Origin: Ehretia macrophylla
Taxonomy: Eukaryota > Streptophyta > Magnoliopsida > Boraginales > Ehretiaceae
Direction: 5' to 3'
Length of the DNA: 64,000 bases
Assembly (NCBI GenBank): GCA_037974665.1
Contig: CM075768.1
Location: 5,977,501-6,041,500, forward strand
Below, one piece after another: positions 1-11,228 of the stretch. Under the pieces are notes generated by a model. That model worked only from the letters and a program-made list of their open reading frames with translations. It was not told the DNA's origin and did no database searches. The position numbers were made by a program, and so were the translations under genes. Every line of letters starts with the position of its first letter. Position 1 is the first letter of the stretch.

Positions 1-61
1 TCTTCAAAGACAACATCCCTAACCTTATCTTCTCCCTCAAACTCAACATCTTCAAGAAATC

Positions 62-1295
62 TCACATTTCCCATCTTGAAAAGAGACCTAGATGAGGGAT
101 CATAAAACTTATAACCCCTCTACCGTCAACATACCCAACAAAATAGTAGCTAATTGTTCTTAAGTCTAGTTTCCTTTCATGTGGCCAATAAGGCCTTGCC
201 TCAGCTGGACAACCCCAAATGTGTAAGTGCTTGATACTAGGCTTCTTGCCCAACCATAGTTCATAAGGGGTTTTAGCTACCGCTTTACTAGGTACTCTGT
301 TCAGTATATATATTGCAGTCTTTAGTGCCTCTCCCCAGAGTGATTATGGTAAGGAAGAATGACTAATCATACTTCTTACCATGTCTTTAAGAGTCCTGTT
401 TCGTCTCTCAGCAACACCATTCATGCTAGGTGACCCCGACATTGTGTACTGGGAGACGATTCCACATTCCTCTAAGAATTTGGTGAAAGGCCCTGGACGT
501 TGCTCACCTGATCCATCATATCTACCATAGTATTCACCACTACGGTTGAATTTTGACAGCCTTAATCTTTTTACCCAGTTGAGTTTCAACCTCGGCTTTG
601 AAGGCCTTAAAAATGTCCAAGGATTGAGACTTCTCATGAATTAAGTACAAGTATCCATAACGAGAATAGTCGTCTATGAATGTGATAAAATACTATTGAC
701 CATTCCATGAAGCTGTAGGGAATGGACCACATATATCAGTATGTATCAACTGTAAGACGTTAGATCTTCGCTTGACACTTAACTTCCTAATGTTTTTTTG
801 TTTTCCTTTGATACACTCAACGCATACCTTATGGTCTGTGTAATCAAGGGGTTCAAGCATTCCGTCTAACACAAGTCTCTGAATTTTTCTTTCAGAGATA
901 TGACCTAAACGCTTGTGCCATAGAGTGGCACAATGCTTATTTGTTAATTTACGCTTTGTACTTCTAGAAGTTGTTTGCAAGGATTCATTAAATGAAGTAA
1001 TGGTATTTAACTTATATAGCTTATCAATCAAAGAACCAGTCGCAACAAGAGTAGAATTAAGAAAAAGACTAACTTTATTGTTTCCAAATGAACAAGAATA
1101 ACCATATTTGTCCAAAGTAGAAACAAAAATCAAATTCCGCCTAAATGATGGTACAATATAAGTCTCTCTTAACTCAATAAAATGACAAGTATTGAAAGAT
1201 AATCTAAATGTCCCAATTGCTTCAACTGGAACTGCTTTGCCATCGCCCACATAGATGAATGTTTCAGTATCACTTGGCGTCGGCACCACAGGCAT
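62..1295 (-). pseudogene. Copia pre-integrase and integrase region (fossil)
   Basis: Part of the copia element at the left edge. The pre-integrase zinc-binding segment is visible as LWHKRLGH followed by CVECIKGKQ, the usual HHCC arrangement. The integrase core start is seen as LQLIHTDICGPF. A further block to the left carries GIVSQYTMSGSPSMNGVAER, the conserved region around the catalytic glutamate of copia integrases, and then PNHLWGEAL-like and [15 protein letters not shown]-like segments. In a live element these would insert cDNA into chromosomes. Here the region is interrupted several times and is treated as a relic. Confidence 0.8.
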
Positions 1296-1372
1296 CCCTG
1301 CAAAGACATACTTGCAGAACCTAAATTAACTTCAAAACAAACCAAAGTAAGAAGTGTACCTTTCTTCGCACA

Positions 1373-2120
1373 CTATGCAACGTACTTAGAACAATCCTTC
1401 TTCACATGCCCAGGTTTCTTGCAAAAGTAGCAAGTAAATTCCTGATCCTGCGTCTTTTGTTGCTTGTTGGGTTGTAAAGTCCCCACTGCAACATCCTTTT
1501 TGTTTTTCCCTTTTCGCTTATTGTTCTTTGAGGTAGTTGCCACATGAGCACTTTCAGTCTTGTCTTGCTTCAATCTATCATCTTCTTGCACACAGTGGGA
1601 AATGAGCTTATTAAAAGACCATTTATCCTTTTGAGTGTTATAACTCACAATAAACTCTCTGTAGTGTGCAGGAAGAGATATAAGTACCAGATGCACGAGC
1701 AAGTTGTCAAACAACTTTAACTTTAGTGCCTTCAGTTTAGAAGCGATGTTAGACATCTCCATAATGTACTGCCTTATGTTTTCTTTTCCTTTATACCTCA
1801 TCTAGACAAGGTCAGCCAAAAGCTTGCTTGTCTCAGCCTTTTCGTTCTTAGTGAACGTTTTCTCCATTTGTAAGGAAACCCTTAGTAGTTACCTCACCGG
1901 ATATACCTTTCCTAAATACTTCTGGAACTCTTTTCTTTAGCATCACTAGACTAAGGCGATTAGAACGATCCCACTTCTCAAAGTTCACTTTATCCTCAGA
2001 TGAACTTTCATCCGTAAGAGAAGTGGGTTGTTCTTTCCTCAATGCATAGTCTAAATCTATGTAGCCGAGAACTAACAAAATGTTCTCTTTACAGCTCTCA
2101 AAGTTTATGCCGTTAAGCAC
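1373..2120 (-). pseudogene. Copia gag region with CCHC zinc knuckle (fossil)
   Basis: Two minus-strand open stretches carry copia gag features: an N-terminal portion (LNGINFESCKENILLVLGY) and a UBN2-like central portion (IREYIMEMSNIASKLKALK-like). These are followed by a lysine-rich linker and a zinc knuckle CYFCKKPGHVKKDC, matching C-x2-C-x4-H-x4-C. Gag forms the virus-like particle in active elements. The region lies directly upstream of the integrase block of the same element and is broken. Confidence 0.8.
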
Positions 2121-2834
2121 ATAAATTGAGTTTATATTGGCAGTGACACTAACAACAGTAGATGTAACTAAAAATATAGAACAAATAGATAATGTAAACT
2201 CACTAACTTAAATTCATATCAAGACATATATATATACAAGTTAAAACGAAATAAACATGTAAATGCATGACATAAATTTTCATACTAATGTAGTGGTGAG
2301 CCCATTTAACAAGATACCTAGCACAACATTAATGACCTTCTTTTGGGCCGATCATTAACTTACAAGTGGTACTCTCTATGCAGAAATCAAATATTGATAA
2401 TAAATCCGGTCAAACAACAGCAATCCTTTGGGCTGACATGTTGTACACATGAAAACTTTATAATGATCACACATTTATTTCCGCATGTGTGTTTGTTATT
2501 TGGCCAATCCTTGATCTTCCTTTGGGCCGATCAATGATTGCATAAATAACAAACACACACATCTTATTATCTCAAAATAAACTAATTTCCGCAAAAGAGG
2601 TTACTTTGGCAACGTTAAGTTTCAATTAATTTATTCCGAGATAAAATACAAAAGCAAAATAAGATTTAAAATTTAAAAAATTTAGAAACTTACTTTGTTA
2701 TGAACCTAACCGAACAGCTATATAGGATTTAAGTAGCCCCAATTTGACACAGCTATTGGTGTGGTGCTGGTGGCTAAGTGCTTTATTTCTAAGTGGAATG
2801 TTGAAAGTTCAAGCCATGCTAGAGGCGTGTTTAG

Positions 2835-3047
2835 GCCTTTAATTTTTATTGCTTTAGGCGTTGTTGCCAACTAAAAAAAAAATAAAAGAACTAACATAGA
2901 TAGGCGGCTCGAACCTTGGACCTCTTGCTTTTTATATGCGCCTTTAATTTTTATTGCTTTAGGCGTTGTTGCCAACTAAAAAAAACAAAAAAAGAACTAA
3001 CATAGATGGGCAAGCTCAAACCCAGGACCTCTTGCTTCTTATATTCG
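2835..3047. repeat. Tandem duplication (about 105 bp x 2) with tRNA-like SINE motifs
   Basis: Two direct copies, 2835-2939 and 2940-3047, begin GCCTTTAATTTTTATTGCTT and share an A-rich run, AGAACTAACATAGAT and GGACCTCTTGCTT. On the minus strand each copy contains a B-box-like stretch (GGTTCGAGCC in one, GGTTTGAGC in the other) preceded by AGAGGTCC. The right copy continues into an A-box-like segment (TCAATGGTTAGACG). This is the layout of a tRNA-derived SINE head. The duplication is plain in the sequence; the SINE assignment is inference. Confidence 0.5.
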
Positions 3048-3159
3048 TCTAACCATTGAGACAACCATAGGTTGTTGAAACCAAACACGAAATTAATAAT
3101 ATAAATCCTTTTTTTCTCGTCAAGTTTAATGCATTAATTGCAAACACAAAGGAGTTTTA

Positions 3160-3240
3160 CTTTTGCCAAGTTCGAACCCACGAACTTGATGCATACCTTT
3201 ATTAATCATTAAGACAAACTTATTTCTTGGTATAAAACTG
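3160..3240 (-). repeat. tRNA-like SINE-head fragment
   Basis: On the minus strand the segment reads TTTGTCTTAATGATTAATAA followed by GTGGGTTCGAACTTGGC. The latter contains a near-perfect RNA polymerase III B box (GGTTCGAACTTGG). It does not fold as a functional tRNA with a clear acceptor stem. It sits beside the duplicated SINE-like unit and may be a third, diverged copy. Confidence 0.4.
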
Positions 3241-3937
3241 AATCGAGTAATATAAATAAAGGCCAAACGCGCTAAACCTAGTAGTGACAACATATTTCTC
3301 ATAATTGATTCATAGAACCCATAAAACACATACAAGTTCACGGAATCAGAAAAACTCATAGATTATTGAACTTGATCCATTCACAAAATTCAATTAAACA
3401 TGTGATCAAGATTAATCAAAAAATTTAATCTACACATAATTCTGTAACAAATCCTAAAACCATATGGATTTTAAAAAAAAAATTAATTATGTGTATTATC
3501 TGAATAGATACAAGATATTCATTAATCATAATCAATCCTAATTATCAAGATTGCATAAACAAAATAATGAGAACGGTATAACGCTAATTATGAGAAGACG
3601 GAATCACCTCTTGGAGAATTGGGGTGAGATCTTCCACAGGTTAATCAAATTCTCTTAATGCGTGTCTCTCAAGAGATGGAGAATTGAGGACAAAAGAATA
3701 GAATGATTAGCCTTGGGGATCAAGACCTCTTTATATAAACAACCTAATTAGAATCTCACTAATCCTAAACCAAGTTACTATTGGATACCACACATTACAA
3801 AGTCCATACCAAATTAAATGTCTTATTAGGATATACTAAAATAGATCACTTTAATTTTCTAATTAGAATAAAAGTTTAAATATAATTGTGAATAATTTAT
3901 AAGCCCACATCAGGTTATATATTAAAATAACCCAACA

Positions 3938-4856
3938 TAAAACAGTTCCAATATCTGACGAACAAGCTTCCACTACACAAAGTACAGCTCAATTTGGGGG
4001 GTGATAAAGGATAAAGAATATTATGCTCTCTCTATGTATTTGTGTAGTTTAAGGAGACTGAAACTAAACTCGTAACTGAATCAGTTTGTATAACCATAAG
4101 AGCTGATTCAGGGAGATTAGAAGATAGTTAAACTTGAGTGCATGACAGCTGTATATTTCAACATGTGCAAAAATGCTCATACTCTGCTATAATCATGTAT
4201 AAATTGCAGAAGTTGTACTTCAAATCATTTCAAGAAATAAAATTATATTCTCTATTTTTTCTCTAAAATTCTTCACTAACCCAAAGCCCTTGACACGTCT
4301 CTTGCTGCTCATCATGTGCTGCAACACAACCAATCTTTTACCTGCCATATCTTTACTGCCTACCGTTGCCTCTATCATGTGTCATCTTGTCGTTCTTCCT
4401 AACAATAAATTGGTGTCCTGTGAAGAGTGAAGTTCTTATGGTGGTAGGAGCTTTGTCTGGTTTAATTGGTATGGTACTACAAAAATTTGGTCCACGGAAG
4501 TGAGCTATTGGGTGCCAAATGTGTTACCTAGGTGATGTGAAGTCATTGATTGCTAACACATGATTTTGAGGATAAATAAATTTTTGAACATTTCACATGA
4601 TTTTGTTCTGGTTCTTCTTTAAATAAAATCAAAAACATGTTTTTGTTTTCTTCACACATTGAAAAATTCAAGAATGTTACTAGGGGCCTTAAATATGCAT
4701 CAGGTCCCTGCCCTTTTTATTTTTAATGGGAAGTGTCAAGTGGTGCTTATTTGTATTTTACTTGTTCTTGTTTAGTGTACTTCTTTACTTCTGGATGAAA
4801 ATTGATCTGTCTTAGCTTCAATCAGCAACCGCTAATCGATTTTGAAACCATTTTAG
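3938..4856. other. No gene recognised
   Basis: AT-rich sequence between the copia fossil and the first recognisable pyruvate kinase exon. I searched for the missing upstream kinase exons (the metal- and ADP-binding half) and saw none. The last bases, up to the acceptor TTTTAG at 4856, act as the end of an intron for the exon that follows. Confidence 0.5.
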
Positions 4857-7142
4857 GTATTTTTATTCCAAAAGGCAGCTGTTTATAAGTGCAATATGGC
4901 TGGAAAGCCTACAGTGGTCACTCGTGTCGTGGATAGTACGACTGACAACTTAAGACCTACTCATGCTGAGGCCACTGATGTAGCTAATGCTGTATTGGAT
5001 GGTAGCTTTCTGTTCCATGATAGCTTCTTATATGCATTTAGGGATGATTAGTGCTAGTACAATTATAGAAGCTTCGGAGCGTATTTTAAATCTAATATGT
5101 GTTGGCTTCAGGTAGTGATACGATTCTTCTAGGTGCAGAGACCCTACGGGGACTATATCCTGTTGAGACAATCTCAATTGTTGGTAAAATATGTGCTGAG
5201 GTAGGCCATATCTTCTCTTTTTCTGTCAATACTTTTTTATTTGCATTGATCAGATGAATTGATGTTGCTTCATTAAGGAATGGACAGTTTTAAAAGAAAA
5301 ACTCGGGAGTTTAGTACGACTAAGGTGACTTCAATTTCTAAATAAATTTTATTCTCTGCTAGGAAGTAAAAGATGCCTTTGCCCTTTCCTCAGCTTACAT
5401 ATGTTAAGAGGAGAGTAACTTTGTCCATTTTGCAATTTAAAATCTTGAATCTCTGTCTAAACATAAATCTATGGTTTCATGTCTAATTTAGTTGTTGTGA
5501 GTTAGAGATCCTCTCTAGCTCGGAGTTATTCATTAATGTGTTCTCGGCAGGCCGAGAAGGTTTACAACCAAGATCTATATTTCAAGAGGACTGTCAAGTA
5601 TGTTGGAGAACCAATGACCCACTTGGAATCGATTGCTTCCTTTGCGGTACTATTTTGTGTGGAAGTTTCAATTAACCATTCTGTGAACAATTGACTTCCA
5701 TTAATAATCTCCCTGCACATATTACATGATTAATCTAGGTTCGTGCTGCCATTAAATTCAAGGCATCTGTTATTATATGCTTCACTTCATTAGGAAGAGC
5801 TGTAAGGCCCTCTCTCTCTCTCTTTCTCTCTCTCTCTCTATTGCAAGTAGATTTTTATGTGGTCTATGTCAACGAGCTCTCTTTGAAATATGTATGAGAA
5901 CAACATGCTGGAAAATTCTCTTATAAATTGTGTATATGGTAATCGAACTTCTATTCTTTCCCAACAATGCAGATTGATTGCAAAGTATAGGCCTAAAATG
6001 CCTATTATATCAGTTGTCATTCCTCGTCTCAAGGCAAACCAACTCCGCTGGACATTTACTGGTGCTTGCGAGGTATATAACTGCCCATATAGCATATGGA
6101 CTGCTGGGTTCATTGTGCTTTCTGCACTATATTGTTGATTAGTAGCCACAATACCACATTGAAATTCTGAATTTCTGAGAGTTGTTCACCCATAATTTCC
6201 CACTAATTGTTATTCCTCGTGTTCTGCAACAAGCAAATAAATATTTTCACAGGCGCACACGCACACATACACCCTGACATACTCTTACACACATATCTAT
6301 CTACAGGCAAGTCTCTGACAATAAATTAGAGTCACAATCAGTTCTCTGCAATTTATTGGTTCTACTTTCTTGTGTTTTCCATCCATCATATATTTGCACC
6401 TCGATCATCTTAAATTTTGAACTGAATCCACATTCTGATAATTAAAATGACCTTTGTCTGCTACTACGTTCTTATGATGTTATTGGCAGACGGGGCAATC
6501 TCTTATTGTCATAGGCCTTTTCTACTTTTGCTTGCAGATCCTCGACATCCGGTATAATTGCCTTTCGTATTTCTCCCATAACTCACTTGTAGTTTTCTCT
6601 CCTGTTGTAACTAACAGAGTTATGCTTAAGGCTATCCTCAATGGAGGGCTCTAAAATGTAAAGCTTTCCATTTTTGGGCATTTTTATAATTTTTTAGAGC
6701 CCCATACCCTAAAAAGTAACACTATTCATAAAAAAAGTACGTAGGGTCCACCACTTTTGGATTAAAAGATGCTAAAATAGTGCTCCGGGCTCCAAAAAGT
6801 TCGGCAAATTTTGGCATCTTTTAACCCAAAAGTGGTGAACCCACGTACTTTTTTCATGAATAGTGTTACTTTTTAGGGTATGGGGCTCTAAAAAAGTACA
6901 AAAATGCCCAAAAATGAAAAGCTTTACATTTTAGAGCCCCCCATTGAGCTTGCCCTAACTTGCAGGCTGAGTCCACAAACACAACCAATGAGTCTGTCTT
7001 GAAGATGGCCTTGGATCATGGCAAGGCCTCAGGTATTATAAAACAACATGACAGAGTTGTCGTTTGCCAAAAAGTTGGTGATTCATTTGTTGTCAAGATC
7101 ATTGAGCTCAAGGATTACAACTCAGTGCAGCATCGTCTTTAA
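4857..7142 (+). pseudogene. Cytosolic pyruvate kinase, 5'-truncated pseudogene
   Basis: Seven exon-like blocks match the C-terminal part of plant cytosolic pyruvate kinase, the enzyme that makes pyruvate and ATP from phosphoenolpyruvate and ADP in glycolysis: 4857-5001 ([18 protein letters not shown]), 5112-5200 ([19 protein letters not shown]), 5551-5646 ([14 protein letters not shown]), 5739-5801 (VRAAIKFKASVIICFTS), 5973-6072 ([20 protein letters not shown]), 6490-6551 (GQSLIVIGLF) and 6966-7142 ([15 protein letters not shown] to TAA). All introns have GT and AG ends. The N-terminal catalytic half is missing. The fifth block lacks about five bases at its start, where family members have codons for Ala-Arg, and the sixth has about two extra bases, so the frame fails twice. 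An alternative acceptor cannot be excluded but none is visible. The final residues ([10 protein letters not shown]) extend beyond the usual IIELED ending. It is most likely a dead gene fragment. Confidence 0.78.
6630..6955. mobile_element. Fold-back MITE (PIF/Harbinger or Tourist-like), TAA duplications
   Basis: The 326-bp element is almost one long inverted repeat. The left arm has GGGCTCTAAAATGTAAAGC, TAGAGCCCCATACCCTAAAA and GTAGGGTCCACCACTTTTGG. The right arm carries the reverse complements in the mirrored order, with a short central loop near 6780-6815. TAA flanks it on both sides (6627-6629 and 6956-6958), the 3-bp target duplication typical of PIF/Harbinger and Tourist MITEs. It lies in the last intron of the pyruvate kinase remnant, so it entered as a non-coding passenger. 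No transposase is encoded. The hairpin could be processed to small RNAs if transcribed. Confidence 0.85.
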
Positions 7143-7888
7143 TGGCTCTCTTCTTTCTCAGAAAAGCTTATGCAGTTGCCTTGTAATGCAGACTTGAGTA
7201 AATGTCCTTAATAATGGAGGGATATCCCCATGAATATACCCACGATGCTTTTGTTCGAGCCCTGTCTAATCATTATTTTAAAACAGAATTAGTATATCAT
7301 GACTAGTCGAGAACATGTTATTGATATTTCCAGGCTATATTATAAAGATACCATAGAAACACAATTAGAACCTAAACCTTCAGTTGGTTTGGTGAGTTCA
7401 TGCGATCAAACTGCGAGTTGAATTTTAGTGAGTTGAGGATTCTTTTTCTTTTTCTATTAAGATAAGGAATTCACCTTAAATAAAATCACATTAGATCTAT
7501 TTTAAATCTTAAATTATAAATCTTATGGAACAGTAGCGTGTTTCAACGAATGTTCTAACTCAATCAAAGATCACAACAAATTACTACTTGTCCACTATAC
7601 CAAACATTTGTGAGAGGGTCCTTGTGGATGTAAGTCTTTGACTATCATTCATAATGGAATTCTCTACTGTCCAGTTGATGAACATCGTGACAAGATCTCC
7701 AGTTCGTTTCACTGGTTGAAACATGTAAATTTATTGCATGATAGAACATCTGAACACGTTGTAGTGGCTGATGAAGGTGCAATCCTCTTCAAAATCTACT
7801 CAAAGAAAGTTCTCTGTATAAACACTTTCGTGGCTTAAAACCAATTTTCTAAGAAGCTAGAAGGATTAAAAAATTGGGCTCTTCTTAG

Positions 7889-7890
<2 letters not shown>
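7143..7890. other. 3' flank of the kinase remnant; no further gene recognised
   Basis: AT-rich sequence following the kinase stop codon. A 66-codon open frame (7638-7838) has no resemblance I recognise and may be chance. The copia 3' LTR that follows may extend leftwards into this stretch; I could not fix its outer end. Confidence 0.4.

Positions 7891-7928
<38 letters not shown>
7891..7928. repeat. (TA)n microsatellite
   Basis: About 19 TA units. The run lies within or at the edge of the degraded 3' LTR of the copia element to the right, in the place where such LTRs carry their TATA box, so it may be an expanded promoter TATA motif. Confidence 0.9.
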
Positions 7929-7931
<3 letters not shown>

Positions 7932-8076
7932 GCAGCTGCTATAGGCTGAGCTGTTGCTTAGCTGTTAGGTCATTAACTAACTAACTTGATCAGTTTATGT
8001 AATTAACTTCCTAACATAGCTTGCTAAACATGTTCTTTTAGTCTCAAACTACTAAGCTATGCTATTGTCCTTATCA
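7891..8076 (-). repeat. 3' LTR (partial) of the copia element
   Basis: Starts TGATAAGGACAATAGC at 8076 next to the polypurine tract and runs to lower coordinates. It shares the style of ending and body (for example AACAGCTAAG) with the small LTR found at 30379-30651, whose start is TGATAATG. Its outer end is not clear. Confidence 0.6.
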
Positions 8077-8733
8077 TCCCCCCTCAAACTGAGGAGAGGC
8101 CTTGACCAGAGACAATTTGTCTCTTAACTTGAAAAACTGAGCCTTAGAGAGAGGCTTGGTGAAGAGATCTACTGGCTGCTCAGTGGTAGTAATATGTTGA
8201 ACTTTCAGTGCACTGTGGGCCACTTGATCTCTAATGAAGTGATGATCAATAGATATGTGTTTAGTCCTGCTATGATAGACCGGATTTGCTGCTAGAGCCA
8301 AGGCTGATTGGTTGTTACAGTGAAGGGTAGGAACAGAGTGACTGAGATACTAGTCCTTTAGAAGATATATGAGCCATAGGATTTTAGTAATTGTATAGGC
8401 CATAGCTCGATATTTAGCCTCTGTAGATGACCTAGCCACTATAGGCTGCTTCTTTGAACACCAGGAAATTAGATTAGGACCCAATAATATGCAAAAGCCT
8501 GTGGTAGATTTTCTGTTAGTTGGGTCACTGGCCCAATCTAAATAAGCCTGAAAGATGAATGGGCCAGGTCTGAACTGCAAGCCATGAGCAATAGTAGCCT
8601 TGACATATCTGAGTGTTTTCTTAAGAGCTTCAAAATCTGCCTCAGTTGGATGATGCATATGTTGGCACAGTGTATTGATAGCAAATTGCAAGTCAGGTCT
8701 TGTAAGTGTCAAATACTGTAGTGCTCCAACCAA
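8077..8733 (-). pseudogene. Copia RNase H region (fossil)
   Basis: Minus-strand text contains SSTEAKYRAMA, the classic copia RNase H motif, the preceding TGFCILLGPNLISWCSKKQ, and the C-terminal block HISIDHHFIRDQV with VDLFTKPLSKAQF. In a live element this domain removes the RNA template during reverse transcription. It abuts the polypurine tract, as expected for the 3' end of a copia polyprotein. Confidence 0.85.
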
Positions 8734-8766
8734 GCTTCTGTATTGAGATGGATTAGAGTATGGCTG

Positions 8767-9693
8767 TTAATGGGCATGAGTGGAAGTATGAGGTTTGGAG
8801 AATGTAGGGATAGGAGAGGGGTTGCAGTCTTGCATCCCTGCCTTTTTGAGTAGGTCTGCAGCATATTTTTGTTGATGCAATAGTAGAAGCTTTGGTGTAT
8901 ACTCTATTTGGAGACCAAGAAAATATGTTAGAGGTCCAAGATCTTTCATAGCAAACTTTGTACTCATAGTGGCAATAAGAGTAGAAATGGTTGCAGTAGA
9001 GTTCCCTGTGATGACTATGTCATCAACATAGACAAGAATGATGATGATAGTTGTAGAGGAATGAGAGACAAATAAGGATATGTCTGCCTTGCTGCAATAG
9101 AATCCTTGATTGAAAAGAAAACTAGAAAGCATTTGATACCAAGCCCTTGGTGCTTGTTTAGGACCATAGAGGGACTTTTGGAGTTTGCAAACATAGGTGG
9201 GATGGGAGGTATCTACAAAGCCTTGAGGTTGAGTCATATAGACTTCCTTTTGAAGTGTGCCATGTAGAAAGGCATTTGAGACATCTAACTGCCTAAAGGG
9301 CCACTAAAACTGAACAGCCATAGATAGAATAAGTCTAATAGTTTGTGTTTTGACAACTGGGCTGAAGGTTTCAGTGTAGTCAAGGCCATATTCTTGGTTG
9401 TATCCTTTTGCTACAAGCCTGGCTTTATACCTTATGATGGAGCCATCTGCATGCTTTTTGATCCTATACACCCATTTGTAACCTATTGGATGTCTTGAGG
9501 GTGGTAAAGGAACTAGTGTCCAGGTATTCTGTTGTTGCAAAGCTTGAAATTCTTCCTGCATTGCAGAAACCCAAGCACTATGTTGGGCTGCTTCTTTGTA
9601 TGTAGTTGGTTCAGTATTTGGGGTAGTGATAGTGGTAGAATGTAGGTTATATAGTGATTTTGGTAGGCAGCCAGTTTTTGACCTGGTTAACAT
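8767..9693 (-). pseudogene. Copia reverse transcriptase region (fossil)
   Basis: Contains the copia RT signatures PIGYKWVYRIKKHADGSI, YKARLVAKGYNQ, TFSPVVKTQTIR and the active-site box YVDDIVITG, with LYGPKQAPRAWY in between. It lies downstream of the integrase block, the copia order. Confidence 0.88.
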
Positions 9694-9759
9694 AGGATGA
9701 ATAATGGGACTGACTGTGGAAGAAGATGAGATAGAAGCAGGACTGTGAGAGCTTTGTAG

Positions 9760-11153
9760 CTAGATGTCAATGTTGGAAGTAGAGGATGTGGTGGAAGGTG
9801 AGTTATGAGTATTAGGTTGGGAATGCTGTGAGCTGGCAGAGTTTTGAGAGTTGCTTGAGGTTTGAGAGTTGGAAGATGACAGTTGTGCTATGTCCTCAGC
9901 TACTGAAAGAGTATTGTGTATAGGAGAGGAGCTAGAGATTGATATATGAGGTTTTTCAGAGACTAGTAGGACTGGATAAGGACACTGATGTGTGTCACTA
10001 ATTGAGGATATGATAGGAATATGAGGAAAGTCAGTTGAGTGAGACTGAGTGTTGGTGACTGAGAGTGGGGAAGCTAGAGTGGACAGTAACTCTGTGGGAG
10101 ATTGATTTGAATAGCTAGATAAATAGGAATAGGGAAAAGTGTCCTCAAAGAATTTGACATGTCTAGAAATATAAAGTCTCTCAGTAAAGGGATCTAAACA
10201 TTTGTAGCCCTTGGTATGGGGGCAGTATCCTAAGAAAACACAGGGTTTAGACCTTGTTTCTAACTTATGAGCAGAGTAGGGCCTTAGCCATGGGAAACAT
10301 AGATAGCCAAACACCCTTAGAGCAAAATAAGCAGGTGGGGTGGAAAAAAGAGCTTCATAAGGGGACAAATTGTTTAATGTGGAAGTAGGTAATCTATTAA
10401 TGAGATAGCTGGCTGCAGCTATAGCTTCTAGCCAAAATTTGGTAAGAAGATGGGCTTGTTGAAGCAGTGTAATGGCTATTTCAACAAGATGTCTGTGTTT
10501 TCTTTCTGAATGGCCATTTTGTTCAGGGGTATGGGGGCAGGTTGTTTGATGGATGACACCTAAGGACTGAAGGTAAGAACTAAACTGATTATTAATGTAT
10601 TCTTTGCCATTGTCAGTCCTTAGAATTTGAATGGTTGTGCTAAAATGTATGTTAACCATAGTGGATAATGTTTTGAAAACTGAAAATGCTTCAGACTTTA
10701 GTTTTAAGGGATATACCCAAGTATATTTTGTAAAGTCATCATGAAACACAATATAATATATGTATTTCAAGCAAGAAGTAACTGGGGATGGCCCTATACA
10801 TCAGAATGTATTATTTCAAATGCTCTACTAGTAGTAGTAACTGAAGTAGGAAAGGCTAATTTGTGGGACTTAGCCACAAAGCATGAATGGCAATCAGAAG
10901 ATGTAAAATTCAGTTTTACATTTAGAATTGAAGAGAGAGTCTGAGAGGCATTCTTGGATGGGTGTCCCAATCGTAGATGCCATAAGGTTGCAGTAGGGAG
11001 TTGAGTAGTGCAGGAGTGAGCTTGATAGGTGTATGATGCTGGGATGATTGAGGAAGAACCTGTTACAGAGGCTGAGGAAGGCAAGGGGTAAAGACCTTTT
11101 TCAGAGGGGCCCTTGAACTTGAGGTGGTGGGTAGCATTATCCCATATTTGCAC
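9760..11153 (-). pseudogene. Copia pre-integrase and integrase region (fossil)
   Basis: The pre-integrase segment LWHLRLGHPS with CHSCFVAKSHKLAFP provides the HHCC zinc site. The integrase core follows with DDFTKYTWVYPLK, LRTDNGKEYIN and TPEQNGHSERKHRH, carrying the catalytic D, D and E surroundings. A long Ser/Thr-rich tail leads towards RT, as is usual in this family. Confidence 0.86.
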
Positions 11154-11228
11154 CTCCTTAGAAGTAAAAACAACAGTGCAATTATTATCCTTTGTTAGTT
11201 AATAGACAAAAAGCCATTTTGTAGAGAT

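Larger units (their letters stand above)
1..3937 (-). mobile_element. Ty1/copia retrotransposon fossil, 5' LTR side, runs off left edge
   Basis: Minus-strand copia element. Reading from high to low coordinates there is an LTR-like stretch whose outer end at 3937 starts TGTTGGGTTATT, a leader, a gag region with a CCHC zinc knuckle, then a pre-integrase and integrase region. Reverse transcriptase and RNase H should lie to the left of the window. The domain order PR-INT before RT is diagnostic of copia rather than gypsy. The integrase text (HTDICGPF) resembles Tork/Angela-type elements, but the lineage is inferred. The inner LTR end and primer site could not be fixed. The element is broken, with several interruptions, and is moderately old. 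Confidence 0.8.

Noticed and set aside
3160-3240. Possible functional tRNA gene
   Set aside because: A good B box is present, but I could not see a paired acceptor stem or a proper anticodon arm, and it lies among SINE-like repeats.
5838-6149. 103-codon open frame on the minus strand
   Set aside because: Shadow of a pyruvate kinase exon on the plus strand, where family similarity is clear.
7638-7838. 66-codon open frame beside the Copia 3' LTR as a captured host exon
   Set aside because: I recognise no family, no splice evidence is visible, and the length is within chance expectation.
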